Part shown: piece by piece, positions 9,508 through 18,254 of the stretch
Layout of the letters: every line of letters begins with the position of its first letter
Numbering within the stretch: the stretch's first letter is position 1
From: an uncultured Victivallales bacterium
GTDB taxonomy: Bacteria; Verrucomicrobiota; Lentisphaeria; Oligosphaerales; JAFGRS01
Length of the DNA stretch: 33,683 bases
Direction of reading: 5' to 3'
Assembly (NCBI GenBank): GCA_903834675.1
Contig: CAILKC010000217.1
Coordinates: 1-33,683 of the forward strand
Position numbers and translations under genes: made by a program
Notes under the pieces: generated by a model
The model's input: the letters and a program-made list of their open reading frames with translations, nothing else
What the model was told of the DNA's origin: nothing
Database searches by the model: none

Positions 9508-9794
9508 GTCACTCCTTCCACCCCGAGGCCGAAGCCGAGTTCCTCGCTGCGATCGACTACTACGAGGACTGCGATGAGGGGTTGGGGGTTGACTTTGCGG
9601 TTGAGATCCGGTCTGCCATTGACCGTGCCATGCAGAACCCGCGAGCTTGGGCCGTACTTGAGGACGAGGTTCGACGTTGCCAGACGAAACGCTTCCCGTA
9701 TGGCGTTCTCTATTCGGCAGAGCCCGATGGTATCTTCGTCGTCGCCGTCATGCATCTCCACAGGGATCCGGATTACTGGAAACACCGGAGATAG
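9504..9794 (+). CDS. RelE/ParE-superfamily toxin
   Basis: The 96-residue protein has the RelE/ParE fold pattern: FHPEAEAEFLAAIDYYEDCDEGLGVDF (two N-terminal helices), a helix at about 34-47, and the C-terminal strands VRRCQTKRFPYGVLYSAEPDGIFVVAVMHLHRDPDYWKHR. The RFPYGVLY and VMHLHRDPDYW motifs are characteristic of toxins paired with the small antitoxin family encoded just upstream. Its target (gyrase for ParE-like, ribosome-bound mRNA for RelE-like) cannot be read from sequence. The 193-bp gap to hsdR contains no other gene. Confidence 0.85.
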   Translation: MSHSFHPEAEAEFLAAIDYYEDCDEGLGVDFAVEIRSAIDRAMQNPRAWAVLEDEVRRCQTKRFPYGVLYSAEPDGIFVVAVMHLHRDPDYWKHRR

Positions 9795-9987
9795 GCTTCG
9801 CCGAACCGGCCCCATGCAGCCGGACTTCTACCGTCAGCGGCAGAGGGGCGGCGATGGAAGCTAGGGTGTGCCACTCACAATACCGTGTTGGGAGCACTGT
9901 CGGCGTGCGATCTCGGACCCCTATTTCATGCCGAGTGGAGGCGAAGGGTGGACTACGACCAGCGGTACTGGCAGAAGGCCATGGCCC

Positions 9988-12954
9988 ATGCCTGACCACG
10001 AACACACCACCGTCGAGCGCCCAGCCATAGACCAGCTCATCGGGCTGGGCTACTGCTGGATCGACGGTGCGGAGTTCGCACCGGGTGCCCCGGCTGGCGA
10101 GCGCCAGAGCCTGCGGGACGTGGTGCTCGAACCCCGGCTGCGTGCTGCTGTCCGCCGCATCAACCCCTGGATCAGCGACGACAACCTGGCCAAGGTGGTC
10201 CGAGACCTGACCGTGGTGCAGGCCGCATCCCTGATCGAGGGCAACCAGTTCATCCACGAGAGCCTGGTCCGCTACCTGTCGTATGACCAGGATCTGGGCA
10301 AGGGGCGCAAGGGGCAGACGGTCAAGGTCATCGACTTCGACAACCCGGACAACAACGAATTCATGGTGGTGAGCCAGTTGCGGGTGCAGGGACCGACCGA
10401 GGTCATCGTCCTCGACCTCGTCATCTTCGTCAACGGCCTGCCGCTGGCGGTGATCGAGTGCAAGTCGCCATACATCACCGACCCGATGGAAACGGGGATC
10501 GACCAGCTCATGCGCTACATGAACCGGCGACACCCGCTGGACCAGGAAGGTGCCGAGCGGCTGTTCTGGTACAACCAGGTCTCCGTCGCCACCTACGGGG
10601 ACCAGGCCAGGATGGGCACCGTCAGTGCGCTGCCCGAACACTTCCTTGAATGGAAAGACCCGTACCCGCTGACCCTGGCTGACCTTGGCGGCAAGCCGAA
10701 GTCACAGCAGACCCTTCTGGCCGGGGTGTTCCGCAGGGAGACGTTCCTCGATCTGGTCCGCAACTTCGTGGTGTTCGACACCGTTGACGGGCGGACCATC
10801 AAGAAGGTGGCCCGCTATCAGCAGTTCCGGGCGGTCTGCAAGGCAGTCCAGCGGCTGAAGCATGGCGGCTCACGGCGGGAACGGGGGGGGATCGTCTGGC
10901 ACACACAGGGCAGCGGTAAGTCGCTGACCATGGTCTTCCTGGCGGCGAAGATCAGGCGTGAGCCGGAGCTGAAGGACCACAAGCTCGTCTTCATTACGGA
11001 CCGCACCGCTCTGGACGAACAACTCACGGACACGCTCCGGCGCTGCCAGGATGAGACCGTCCACCACGCCGGAAGCATCGCCAGGCTGAAGGCGCTGCTG
11101 CGCAAGGACAGCAGCGACCTCGTGATGGGCATGCTCCAGAAGTTCCAGGAAGACGACTGGGGCGACCCGGAAGTCCTGAACGCCAGCGACAAGATCATCC
11201 TGATGGTGGACGAAGCGCACCGGGGGCAGTACACCACGCTTGGCGTCAACATCAACGTCGGTCTGCCCAATGCGGTGAAGATTGCCTTTACGGGCACGCC
11301 GCTGGTCAAGTCGCAGAAGACCACGAACGAGTTCGGGACGTACATCGACACCTACAAGATTGACGAAGCGGTCAGGGACGGGGCCACGGTCCAGATCGTC
11401 TACGAGGGGCGTGAAAGCCAGACCAAGGTCACCGGCGACTCCCTGGACCGCCTGTTTGAACAGTACTTTGCCGAGAAGACGGCAGCGGAGCGGGCGGAGA
11501 TCAAACGCAAGTACGGGCAGGAGCTGGCGGTGCTGGAAGCCCCGAAGCGGATCGAGATGGTCTGCCGGGATCTGCTGGACCACTACCGGCAGCACATCCA
11601 GCCCAACGGCTTCAAGGCCATGGTTGTGACCGCCAGCCGCCTTGCCGCCATCCGCTACAAGGAGGCTCTCGACCGCCTGAACGCCCCGGAATCCGCCGTG
11701 GTCATCTCCGGGGCGCACAACGACGAGCCGTTCTACCACCCGCACAGTGACCCGGTACACGTCCATCAGGCCATCGAGCGGTTCAAGAAACCGATGGCCG
11801 AAGACCCGCTGTCGCTCATCATTGTCAAGGACATGCTGCTGACCGGGTTCGACGTGCCGGTGTGCCAGGTGATGTACCTGGACCGCAAGCTCACCGACCA
11901 CACGCTCCTTCAGGCCATCGCCAGGGTGAACCGGACTCGGCGTGGGAAGTTCCGGGGCTACGTGGTGGACTACTACGGCCTGTCCGATTACTTGCAGGAG
12001 GCGCTTGAGGTCTTCTCCAAGGATGATGTCGAGGGCGCTCTGAAGCCGCTGAAGGACGAGTTGCCCCGGCTGGAGCGGCGGCATGCCAGGGCGGTGCGGT
12101 TCTTCGAGGGGATCGACCGGGACAACCTCGATGCCTGCGTGGACGCCTTGGAGGACAGCGACGTGCGGGGCGAGTTCAATCTGGCCTTGCGGCAGTTCCT
12201 GGAGAGCATGGACATTGTCATGCCCAACCCCATGGCGGCACCGTTCATCCCCGATCTGAAAGGGCTTGGGCTGATCCAGATCCGGGCAAGGAACCGATTC
12301 CGGCCAGCCAACCCGGATCTGTTCGGGTGCGGCGAAAAGGTGAGGCAGCTCATCGACGCCCACGTCTACTCGACCGGAGTGGACCCGAAGATCCCACCGC
12401 TGGAAGTCTTCGACCCCGGCTTCCCGGCCTACGTTCAAGCGGCCAAGACGCCACGGGCACGGGCCAGCGAGATCGAGCACGCCATCAAGCACCACATCAC
12501 GGTCCACCTGGAACAAGACCCCGAGTACTACCGCAAGCTCAGCGAGAAGCTACAGGGGATCATCCAGGCGCACCATGAGAAGTGGGAAGTCCTGGTCCAG
12601 CTCCTGCTCGACTTCCGGGGGACCATGGAGACCGAGCGAGCCGAACGGGCAGAAGACCTGGGGCTGACCGACCGGGAGTATGCGTTCTACAACATCCTGC
12701 GGGCAGAGGTCGGAACCCCTGCGGACGTGCCGCTCTACACCCTTGAGGATGAGGTTCGCCGGGTCAACGCACGGCTGGTGGCGGAGCTGGAAACGGTCAC
12801 CGGGATCGTGGACTTTTTCAAGAAGGCAGACGAAGAGAAGCGGGTGCGGTTGACGATCAAACGGACGCTGATGAACTCGAAGCTGCCTCTGGACGCCAAG
12901 GCCCGCAGCCGGATCGTGGACCGGTTCATGGAGCTGGCACGAGTCAGGTTCTGA
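9988..12954 (+). CDS. hsdR: Type I restriction endonuclease subunit
   Basis: HsdR of 988 residues, the ATP-driven translocase and nuclease. The start chosen (MPDHEHTTVERPAIDQLIGLGY) matches the family N-terminus; an earlier in-frame ATG at 9868 would add 40 unrelated residues. The nuclease site D143...E157-x-K159 (VLDLVIF, VIECKS) lies in the N-terminal domain. Helicase motifs follow: Walker A TQGSGKS near 306, DEAH near 408 (MVDEAHRGQY), TGTP near 434, and motif VI QAIARVNRTRRGK near 640. The C-terminal helical region joins it to HsdM/S. All catalytic blocks are intact, so with hsdM and hsdS the complex should be able to restrict DNA. Confidence 0.94.
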   Translation: MPDHEHTTVERPAIDQLIGLGYCWIDGAEFAPGAPAGERQSLRDVVLEPRLRAAVRRINPWISDDNLAKVVRDLTVVQAASLIEGNQFIHESLVRYLSYDQDLGKGRKGQTVKVIDFDNPDNNEFMVVSQLRVQGPTEVIVLDLVIFVNGLPLAVIECKSPYITDPMETGIDQLMRYMNRRHPLDQEGAERLFWYNQVSVATYGDQARMGTVSALPEHFLEWKDPYPLTLADLGGKPKSQQTLLAGVFRRETFLDLVRNFVVFDTVDGRTIKKVARYQQFRAVCKAVQRLKHGGSRRERGGIVWHTQGSGKSLTMVFLAAKIRREPELKDHKLVFITDRTALDEQLTDTLRRCQDETVHHAGSIARLKALLRKDSSDLVMGMLQKFQEDDWGDPEVLNASDKIILMVDEAHRGQYTTLGVNINVGLPNAVKIAFTGTPLVKSQKTTNEFGTYIDTYKIDEAVRDGATVQIVYEGRESQTKVTGDSLDRLFEQYFAEKTAAERAEIKRKYGQELAVLEAPKRIEMVCRDLLDHYRQHIQPNGFKAMVVTASRLAAIRYKEALDRLNAPESAVVISGAHNDEPFYHPHSDPVHVHQAIERFKKPMAEDPLSLIIVKDMLLTGFDVPVCQVMYLDRKLTDHTLLQAIARVNRTRRGKFRGYVVDYYGLSDYLQEALEVFSKDDVEGALKPLKDELPRLERRHARAVRFFEGIDRDNLDACVDALEDSDVRGEFNLALRQFLESMDIVMPNPMAAPFIPDLKGLGLIQIRARNRFRPANPDLFGCGEKVRQLIDAHVYSTGVDPKIPPLEVFDPGFPAYVQAAKTPRARASEIEHAIKHHITVHLEQDPEYYRKLSEKLQGIIQAHHEKWEVLVQLLLDFRGTMETERAERAEDLGLTDREYAFYNILRAEVGTPADVPLYTLEDEVRRVNARLVAELETVTGIVDFFKKADEEKRVRLTIKRTLMNSKLPLDAKARSRIVDRFMELARVRF

Positions 12955-12967
12955 GGAAAGGCAATTG

Positions 12968-13357
12968 ATGAGCGTTTCCGCCAAAGTGCTTCACTGGCTA
13001 CCCAGGACTCTCTGCATCCTGGCCATCCTGTTCGTCAGCACGTTCGCACTGGATTCCTTCGCCCCTAACCTCACCCTCTGGCAGCAGTTGGGTGCGTTCC
13101 TCATCCATCTCATCCCGTCGTTTGTCCTGCTGGCGCTGCTGCTGGTCGCCTGGAGATGGGAGCTTGTCGGCGGGATAGCGCTTGCGGCGACTGGCCTTGT
13201 CCTGAGCTTTCCGGTGTTTGCGCTGAACTACCGCAGAACCCACTCCATCGGGACGTGCCTGGGCATCATCCTGATGATCACCATGCCATTCGTGGTCGTG
13301 GGGGTTCTCTTCATCGTGAGCCATTACCGGACGAAGAGAGAGCTTCTGGCGACGTGA
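12968..13357 (+). CDS. Small four-helix membrane protein (DUF7670-like)
   Basis: The 129-residue protein is almost entirely hydrophobic, with four predicted transmembrane segments (about 11-30, 38-60, 64-82 and 95-117). The motif FLIHLIPSFVLLALLLVAWRWELVGG is shared by short uncharacterised membrane proteins that I recall under the DUF7670 name. GAGGAAAGG precedes the ATG at 12968 by about eight bases; a TTG one codon earlier is an alternative. It starts 13 bp after the hsdR stop and ends 10 bp before the next gene, so it likely belongs to the same transcript. Function is unknown. Confidence 0.75.
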   Translation: MSVSAKVLHWLPRTLCILAILFVSTFALDSFAPNLTLWQQLGAFLIHLIPSFVLLALLLVAWRWELVGGIALAATGLVLSFPVFALNYRRTHSIGTCLGIILMITMPFVVVGVLFIVSHYRTKRELLAT

Positions 13358-13367
13358 CCGAGTAGCC

Positions 13368-14066
13368 ATGCCCATTGCCTACACAACGATCCGCAGGAAG
13401 GGACGCAAGACCGCCAGTCTGACGGTGGCCCCGGACAACTCGGTTGCCATAACAGTGCCTGCACACCTGAGCGATGAGCAGGTGGCGGGGCTGGTCCGCC
13501 GCAAGAGCGCCTGGATTCGGAAGAAGATCGCCTTCAACCGAGAAGTCCTGCATCCGCACCGGCGCAAGGAATACGTCAGCGGGGAAGCCTTTGCCTACCT
13601 GGGGCGCAACTACCGGCTGAAGGTTGAGACCGGGGCCGAACAGGGCGTTGAGCTGAAGAACGGACGGTTCCATGTCCGTGTGCCAGCGGCACTGGTCGGT
13701 AAGGAGCGTGACAGCCGGATCGTGGCGCAACTGACGGACTGGTATAGGGACCATGCGCTGGAGAAGCTCCGCCAACGTGCTCGACTGCACGCCGAGCAGA
13801 TGGGGGTCGAGCTGGGTCCGGTGGGGGTCAGAGACTACCGCCGCCAATGGGGGAGCTGCTACCGGGACCGGTCGGTCCACTTCAACTGGCACATCGCCAT
13901 GGCTCCCATGCGGATCATCGACTACGTGGTGGTCCATGAGCTGTGCCACCTTCGGCACCACGACCACTCGAAGGCGTTCTGGAAGATGCTGGGGCTGTAT
14001 CTGCCGGATTATCTGGAGCGGAAGGAATGGCTGCGGGTGAACGGGGGGTTGCTGAGCTTAGCCTGA
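13368..14066 (+). CDS. YgjP-type (DUF45/M48-related) zinc metallopeptidase
   Basis: The 232-residue protein carries the zinc motif HELCHLRHHDHSKAFW near residues 190-205 (H-E-x-C-H then a third His), preceded by RQWGSC and INW-like FNWHIAMAP strands, all hallmarks of the YgjP/SprT-like family. The N-terminal half (VTVPAHLSDEQVAGLVRRKSAWIRKKI) is the usual beta-rich lead. Genes of this family lie very often directly beside type I restriction loci, as here, but their role in restriction is unproven. It follows the small membrane protein by 10 bp and is the last gene of the hsd transcript. Confidence 0.9.
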   Translation: MPIAYTTIRRKGRKTASLTVAPDNSVAITVPAHLSDEQVAGLVRRKSAWIRKKIAFNREVLHPHRRKEYVSGEAFAYLGRNYRLKVETGAEQGVELKNGRFHVRVPAALVGKERDSRIVAQLTDWYRDHALEKLRQRARLHAEQMGVELGPVGVRDYRRQWGSCYRDRSVHFNWHIAMAPMRIIDYVVVHELCHLRHHDHSKAFWKMLGLYLPDYLERKEWLRVNGGLLSLA

Positions 14067-14150
14067 GAGCGGGCGTGGCGATCCCTGTCGGTCGAAGTTA
14101 CCCCAGGAAACCGATCTCCATCAGCGTGACCGCTGACCCCTGCCCCCATC

Positions 14151-14348
14151 TCATGCGATCCGCCGCGTCCACTCCACGCAGGGGGCGAAGCCCGCATCAT
14201 GCCGTTCCGTCCCGTTGCCGCTGCGCCACTCGATGGTGCCAGTAGCATCGCCCCGGCAGTGGGTGCGGGGGGTGTTCGCCATGCGGCGGGCGGTGACGAT
14301 GTACGCGGCGATGGTCTGCTCGTCTACGTGGACTTGGGCGGCGGTCAT
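14151..14348 (-). CDS. Small hypothetical protein
   Basis: A 65-codon reading frame starts at ATG 14348 with an AGGGGGA sequence eight bases before it. The product (TAAQVHVDEQTIAAYIVTAR at residues 2-21, then an Arg/Gly/Cys-rich tail) resembles no family I recognise. The first half looks like a folded helical segment; the second half is low in hydrophobic residues. It is convergent with the YgjP gene, 84 bp away. The good ribosome binding site is the main support. Confidence 0.4.
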   Translation of the reverse strand: MTAAQVHVDEQTIAAYIVTARRMANTPRTHCRGDATGTIEWRSGNGTERHDAGFAPCVEWTRRIA

Positions 14349-14865
14349 GCAGTTTCCCCCTGGTTTCAAGGTGAACGCAGTGCCGAACGACCTGATCGCG
14401 AGTTGCTTACCGGCAAGCAGCACGCCACTGTCACGACGCGAATGACACACTACCGCCAGCGGACCCGTATGCAATACGCTGCAAGCGCCAGCACGCCCCG
14501 CGCCGGACACCATTGGACAACCCAGGTCTGTTGCATACCCCGTCACGCCTGCATCCCCATTCACCAAAACCGCCCCATTTCCGCAAGATCCACACCTCCG
14601 CCTTGACCAGCCCCGCACGATCCGCTACCACCGCACCCGCCGCCAACGCCTTGGTAGGACTGTGGCCGCGACGGCGATGGTCGGACGCGAAAACGTGCGA
14701 TTCGGGGCATTCGCCAGTTCCGGCTTACCCTGACTGCCTCGGTGTGCTGTCTTCCGGGCGACCGGCGAATGCCGCGACTGCGGCGACAGCCAGCCTGCCT
14801 AGTTGCCCGGCCAGGCATGGGCACGTCGGAATCGTCTGAGACGGTGACAGTCCTCACCCTGGGGC
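14349..14865. other. Gap without a convincing gene
   Basis: About 0.5 kb between the small minus-strand ORF and the KaiB-like gene. Reading frames on both strands are rich in Arg, Pro and Cys without recognisable motifs, and no hairpin with a T-run was seen. Confidence 0.4.
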
Positions 14866-15258
14866 TTAGCCTCTGGTGTCCAGACCCAACCCGACGAGAA
14901 GGGCGGCGGTGTTGGACAGGCTACCGATGAGACGGCGTACCGGACGCGGGAACTCGCGCACGAGCGTAGGGGTCGCGATGATCTGGCCGTCACGCGCCAG
15001 CGTGGGTTGCTGGTAGATATCGATCACATCCAGATCGTACTCGCAGTTGAGTTCGGATTCGCATAGTCTGCGGACGCGGAGCAGAGCCTGACGCGACCGG
15101 GCGGTGGCCCCTGCCACATACAACCGTAGGACGATCCTGCCCGTGGGCGGAGTGGCCAGGGCTTCCTCGAAGACCTGCATCGCGTGGTTGGTCGTGCGAG
15201 TGCCCACAGACGTTCGTCTCGGTCGGTCGGCAGAGCGCAGGTCCAGCCTGATGAGCAC
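14866..15258 (-). CDS. KaiB-like thioredoxin-fold protein, orphan
   Basis: Residues 41-128 follow the KaiB pattern closely: IVLRLYVAGATARSRQAL, then CESELNCEYDLDVIDIYQQP, ATPTLVREFPRPVRRLIG and a final LVGLGLD. KaiB is the fold-switching clock partner of the KaiC ATPase in cyanobacteria, and many other bacteria carry KaiB-like proteins linked to stress or signalling. No kaiA or kaiC lies in the window. The frame opens after a TGA; GTG 15258 gives 130 residues, while an ATG at codon 27 would give a product nearer the size of a plain KaiB domain. Neither start has a strong ribosome binding site. The N-terminal 35 residues are Arg-rich and unlike KaiB. Confidence 0.8.
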   Translation of the reverse strand: MLIRLDLRSADRPRRTSVGTRTTNHAMQVFEEALATPPTGRIVLRLYVAGATARSRQALLRVRRLCESELNCEYDLDVIDIYQQPTLARDGQIIATPTLVREFPRPVRRLIGSLSNTAALLVGLGLDTRG

Positions 15259-15352
15259 GCGCTCGGTGCCGGACGCCCATCATCCGCCTGCCGGTCCGCG
15301 CCGCCCTTTCCTGGAGTGACCGCCACCGGTACCTTACGCTTCAAAGCAGATT

Positions 15353-15649
15353 ATGGACCGTGGGAGGATCGTCCGCAATGGGGCAGAACCCTACCGTGTA
15401 CGGTCGACCCGCCAGGAGACCTGCTGCTGGCTGACGGTCCCTGAACAGGCGGCGTACCGACGACCCAACCGGATGATCAGAGCGCCGCAGTGACCGTATC
15501 GAGGTGTGCACTGGACCGACTGCTGCTGGCTGGCCCGAGTGCAGATCAAGATCGTCACCAACGCGAAGCTGGCAGCGTACCTGACAGAGCATCATCCAAG
15601 CCTGATGGAGGACTTCCGCGCCATTACCCTTCAGGCGGCTGACGCATGA
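15353..15649 (+). pseudogene. Short gene remnant with an in-frame TGA
   Basis: From ATG 15353 one frame reads 46 codons to TGA (15491-15493) and continues open to a second TGA at 15647. Both halves look protein-like and share a CCWL block (RQETCCWLTV and WTDCCWLARV). The second half ends in the coherent stretch KLAAYLTEHHPSLMEDF. No family was recognised. It may be a gene with one nonsense change, or two short ORFs; the second could start at GTG 15506. There is no Shine-Dalgarno before 15353. Low confidence. Confidence 0.3.
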
Positions 15650-15980
15650 CGATGATCCCAGCCGAAGCGGCGAACACCGAGAGATGCGTTTGGGCCGGGA
15701 ATGGCGTGGTTCGAGCGATTCTGGGTCTCCCGCTGACCTTTCTCCCGCGATGTGCTGTCTTCCCCGCATGTCGCCGCGATCCACCGGCGACTGCCTTGGT
15801 CACTGCCGCGACCTGCGCCGCAGCAACGCGGCACGACGATGGCCCGGACGCCCCACGCGGATTGGCGACCCCGACCGTCACTACCGCGATGTCGCCCTTT
15901 TCTCGCCCGGACGAGCAGGAATCGTAGCACGCTTCCTCGAAGTCAAGCCCATGTCACCAACCAACATGGAGGACTTCGAG

Positions 15981-16766
15981 ATGAGCAGAACCAAGCAACA
16001 GCAGTGGACGAACTACCAGGGCACCCGCCGCAAGAACATGGACGGCTACTGGTACACGGTCGGTGAACGCACGGGCGGCAGCCACTATGGCAAACCGCTC
16101 TATGAGGTCATTTTCGACAGCGGCTACCGCACCGAAATGACATCGCAGGACATCTGGCGCAACAAGCTGAAGGACTGGGGCAGCCCCAGCGTCTACGGCA
16201 TCGGGATCGTGGGGTGGACGTTCAGGAACCCCACCAAGCACCCGCTCTGGAATCGGTGGGTCGGGATGCTGGAACGGTGCTACAAGTGCCGCCCAAACTA
16301 CGAGGACGTGACCGTGTGCAAGCGTTGGCGACAGTTCGACCTGTTCGTTCAGGACGCGGAACGCCTCGAATGCTACGACCCCAAGAGGCTGGGCGAGCTG
16401 CAACTCGACAAGGACAAGCTGGGACCGGAGACCGGCCCCCGCGAGTACGGCCCCGAGACCTGCTCCTGGCTGACCAGTGCGGAACAGGCGGTCTACAGAC
16501 GCCCTTGGCGCAAGACGAAAGCACCTCATTGCCCCTATCGCTGTGTGCATGAGACTGAAGGCAAATGGCATGCGAAGCCGCAGGCTGGCGTGAAACGAAT
16601 CCGTCTCGGCAGGTTCGCAGACGCCTTGGACGCTGCGCTCGCGATCCTGCGGGCATTCCCGGATTTCTACTACCCCCACGAGAAAGCGAGGATCGCTGCT
16701 GATGTTGAGGCCAGGAGGACCAAGGGACTGGTCGCCGTGGGGTCGCTGGGACAGAAGGCTGCGTAG
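15981..16766 (+). CDS. AP2-domain phage/homing-endonuclease-like protein
   Basis: The 261-residue protein starts at ATG 15981, set by GGAGG nine bases upstream. The middle part (PLWNRWVGMLERCYK, then YEDVTVCKRWRQFDLFVQD, LDKDKLGP and YGPETCSWL) matches phage proteins related to HNH homing endonucleases. The C-terminal segment (YRCVHETEGKWHAKPQAGV followed by RLGRFADALDAALAIL) fits an AP2-like DNA-binding domain. I cannot point to a complete HNH catalytic triad, so endonuclease activity is doubtful. Such genes are selfish or phage-derived and move independently of their neighbours, which fits its isolated position. Confidence 0.7.
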   Translation: MSRTKQQQWTNYQGTRRKNMDGYWYTVGERTGGSHYGKPLYEVIFDSGYRTEMTSQDIWRNKLKDWGSPSVYGIGIVGWTFRNPTKHPLWNRWVGMLERCYKCRPNYEDVTVCKRWRQFDLFVQDAERLECYDPKRLGELQLDKDKLGPETGPREYGPETCSWLTSAEQAVYRRPWRKTKAPHCPYRCVHETEGKWHAKPQAGVKRIRLGRFADALDAALAILRAFPDFYYPHEKARIAADVEARRTKGLVAVGSLGQKAA

Positions 16767-16934
16767 CGGTTTCGCCCAAAGCGGTTGAGGTCCGACAGGC
16801 GCGTATACAACCCGCCCAGCCCAATGGTACCAGAATCGCGGGGATGGAACCAACGTTCGAGGGTACCGGGGGGGTGCCTGCCGCGAGAACGGCTGCATCG
16901 CTGCAACACCACCGACGCCCGCCCAGCGATGGAG

Positions 16935-17528
16935 TCACCGCGAGACGAACTCGGTCACGTCGCGGACCTGCGACATCTTCACTTCCCAGAGGCAGGCTTG
17001 GATGGAGCGCTCGTCCGGCGGGCGCAGCCAGTCGGGGTCGTACCGCCTCAGATGGAAGATCTTGTCCCAACTCCTCACGATCTTCGCGGCGATCTTCGGG
17101 TCGGACCAACGGTCACCGTAGTCGAGACCCCTCGCCTTGACTTCGGCATGGTAGGATTCCGCGTCATCCTCGGATGTCGTGACATAGGAGCCGTTCAGGA
17201 CGAGAGTCCACGTGTTTATGTCAGACAGCAACAGCGTCTTCGGCTCACATTCAAACGCGATGCGAACGCCCCTTACGCCCTTGTCGAGGTGAGCACGGCG
17301 ACGGAGGTCTGGACGGGGCTTCTTGACGCCACCGTAGCGATACCACGCCCACACCGGGAACCCGTCCGGCTCGGGCGGTGGACCGAGTCTCTCACGCATC
17401 CGCGCTATCATCCATGCGTAGGCGGCCCCGGAATCAGGCATCGCATTTTCGGCAGTGGCCGTGAGCACGCCGGTCGTCTGAAGCTGCTGCCAGGCGGGAA
17501 TGCGCTGGATTGTCCAAAGCAGGGTCAT
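16935..17528 (-). CDS. DUF3841 domain-containing protein
   Basis: The 197-residue protein begins MTLLWTIQRIPAWQQLQTTG and shows the DUF3841 pattern: AYAWMIARMRERLGPPP, FPVWAWYRYGG, KPRPDLRRRAHLDKGVRG and LLLSDINTWTLVLNGSYV. The start at 17528 is chosen because the family begins there; the long open extension upstream is Arg-rich and unrelated. The family has no known biochemical function. It is scattered in many bacteria and some phages. It has no close co-directional neighbour. Confidence 0.85.
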   Translation of the reverse strand: MTLLWTIQRIPAWQQLQTTGVLTATAENAMPDSGAAYAWMIARMRERLGPPPEPDGFPVWAWYRYGGVKKPRPDLRRRAHLDKGVRGVRIAFECEPKTLLLSDINTWTLVLNGSYVTTSEDDAESYHAEVKARGLDYGDRWSDPKIAAKIVRSWDKIFHLRRYDPDWLRPPDERSIQACLWEVKMSQVRDVTEFVSR

Positions 17529-18254
17529 GTCGAATGGCTTGCCTCGATGGAAGACGCCGGTGAGGTCGCGTCCATGTGTGTAGTCATCAACATAATGCCA
17601 TGCCCCGTGGCGTCGATGCCGTCCGCGCCGCCATTGACGACGAGGACGCATGGAAGTGGGGCATGCCAAGGGCACCTCTGCGAACCGGAAAGTGATATGA
17701 CAACATATCGGTATGGAAGGGCACACCGTAGGGTACCCTCGCCAGCGAGGAGATGTATATGTAAGCCCCCGCCTCTGGGTTCCCGTTTCCGGGCGGAAAG
17801 CACTTGAGCGCAAGGGGTACGGGGGGGTGCTCCGCCAGACAGATCTTGCGTGTCGGACTAGTCGCTGGGGTGCCCCCCGGCGGACGAGAAGGCCCAAACG
17901 TAGTAGAGCAGACGCCCGCGCCCACGCGCAAAAACTCATGCCCGGAACCGGTCTGGTGACCACGAGGAGCGTGAAGAATGGACAAACATCTTTGGCGTGG
18001 CGGTATCACTGCTGGCGTAGCTGAACCGAACCAGGTATGCCTGGCGATCATGGGCCTGCGTGAAGAATGGTCGAGGGTCTTTCACGGGGCGGGGTCGTTG
18101 ACTTTATACGGGACTCTATAAAGTCTACGACCCAAGGCACGCCAGGCGGAGCAGACCGACGTCGGAGATGATCATGGCCTCGAACTCGGATGGACCGCCG
18201 CTATCTTGATCGGTGCGTTGGTCCTCGCGTCCACGTTCCGCCGGAGACCGAACG
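17529..18254. other. Gap holding palindromic repeat copy A and degenerate direct repeats
   Basis: No gene is convincing. The element GCGTGAAGAATGG occurs near 17969 and 18057, and again at 18866 upstream of repeat copy C. Copy A of the palindromic repeat lies at 18092-18133. The sequence from about 18050 to the lipoprotein start is a diverged duplicate of 18857-19062. Confidence 0.5.
18092..18133 (+). repeat. Palindromic repeat, copy A
   Basis: The arms are GGGTCGTTGACTTTATA and TATAAAGTCTACGACCC (17 bp, one mismatch) around the 8-base spacer CGGGACTC. It lies upstream of the first lipoprotein gene. Its left flank (GGC)GGGGTC is shared by most of the other copies, which sets the orientation. 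Confidence 0.9.

Noticed and set aside
10870..12516. Long minus-strand open frame of 548 codons opposite hsdR
   Set aside because: It is antisense to the helicase domain of hsdR, which has all its catalytic motifs. The apparent protein has the composition of a frame shadow.
17529..17963. N-terminal extension of the DUF3841 protein
   Set aside because: The open frame continues upstream of 17528, but the extra 145 codons are Arg/Pro/Trp-rich and unlike the family, which begins at the chosen ATG.
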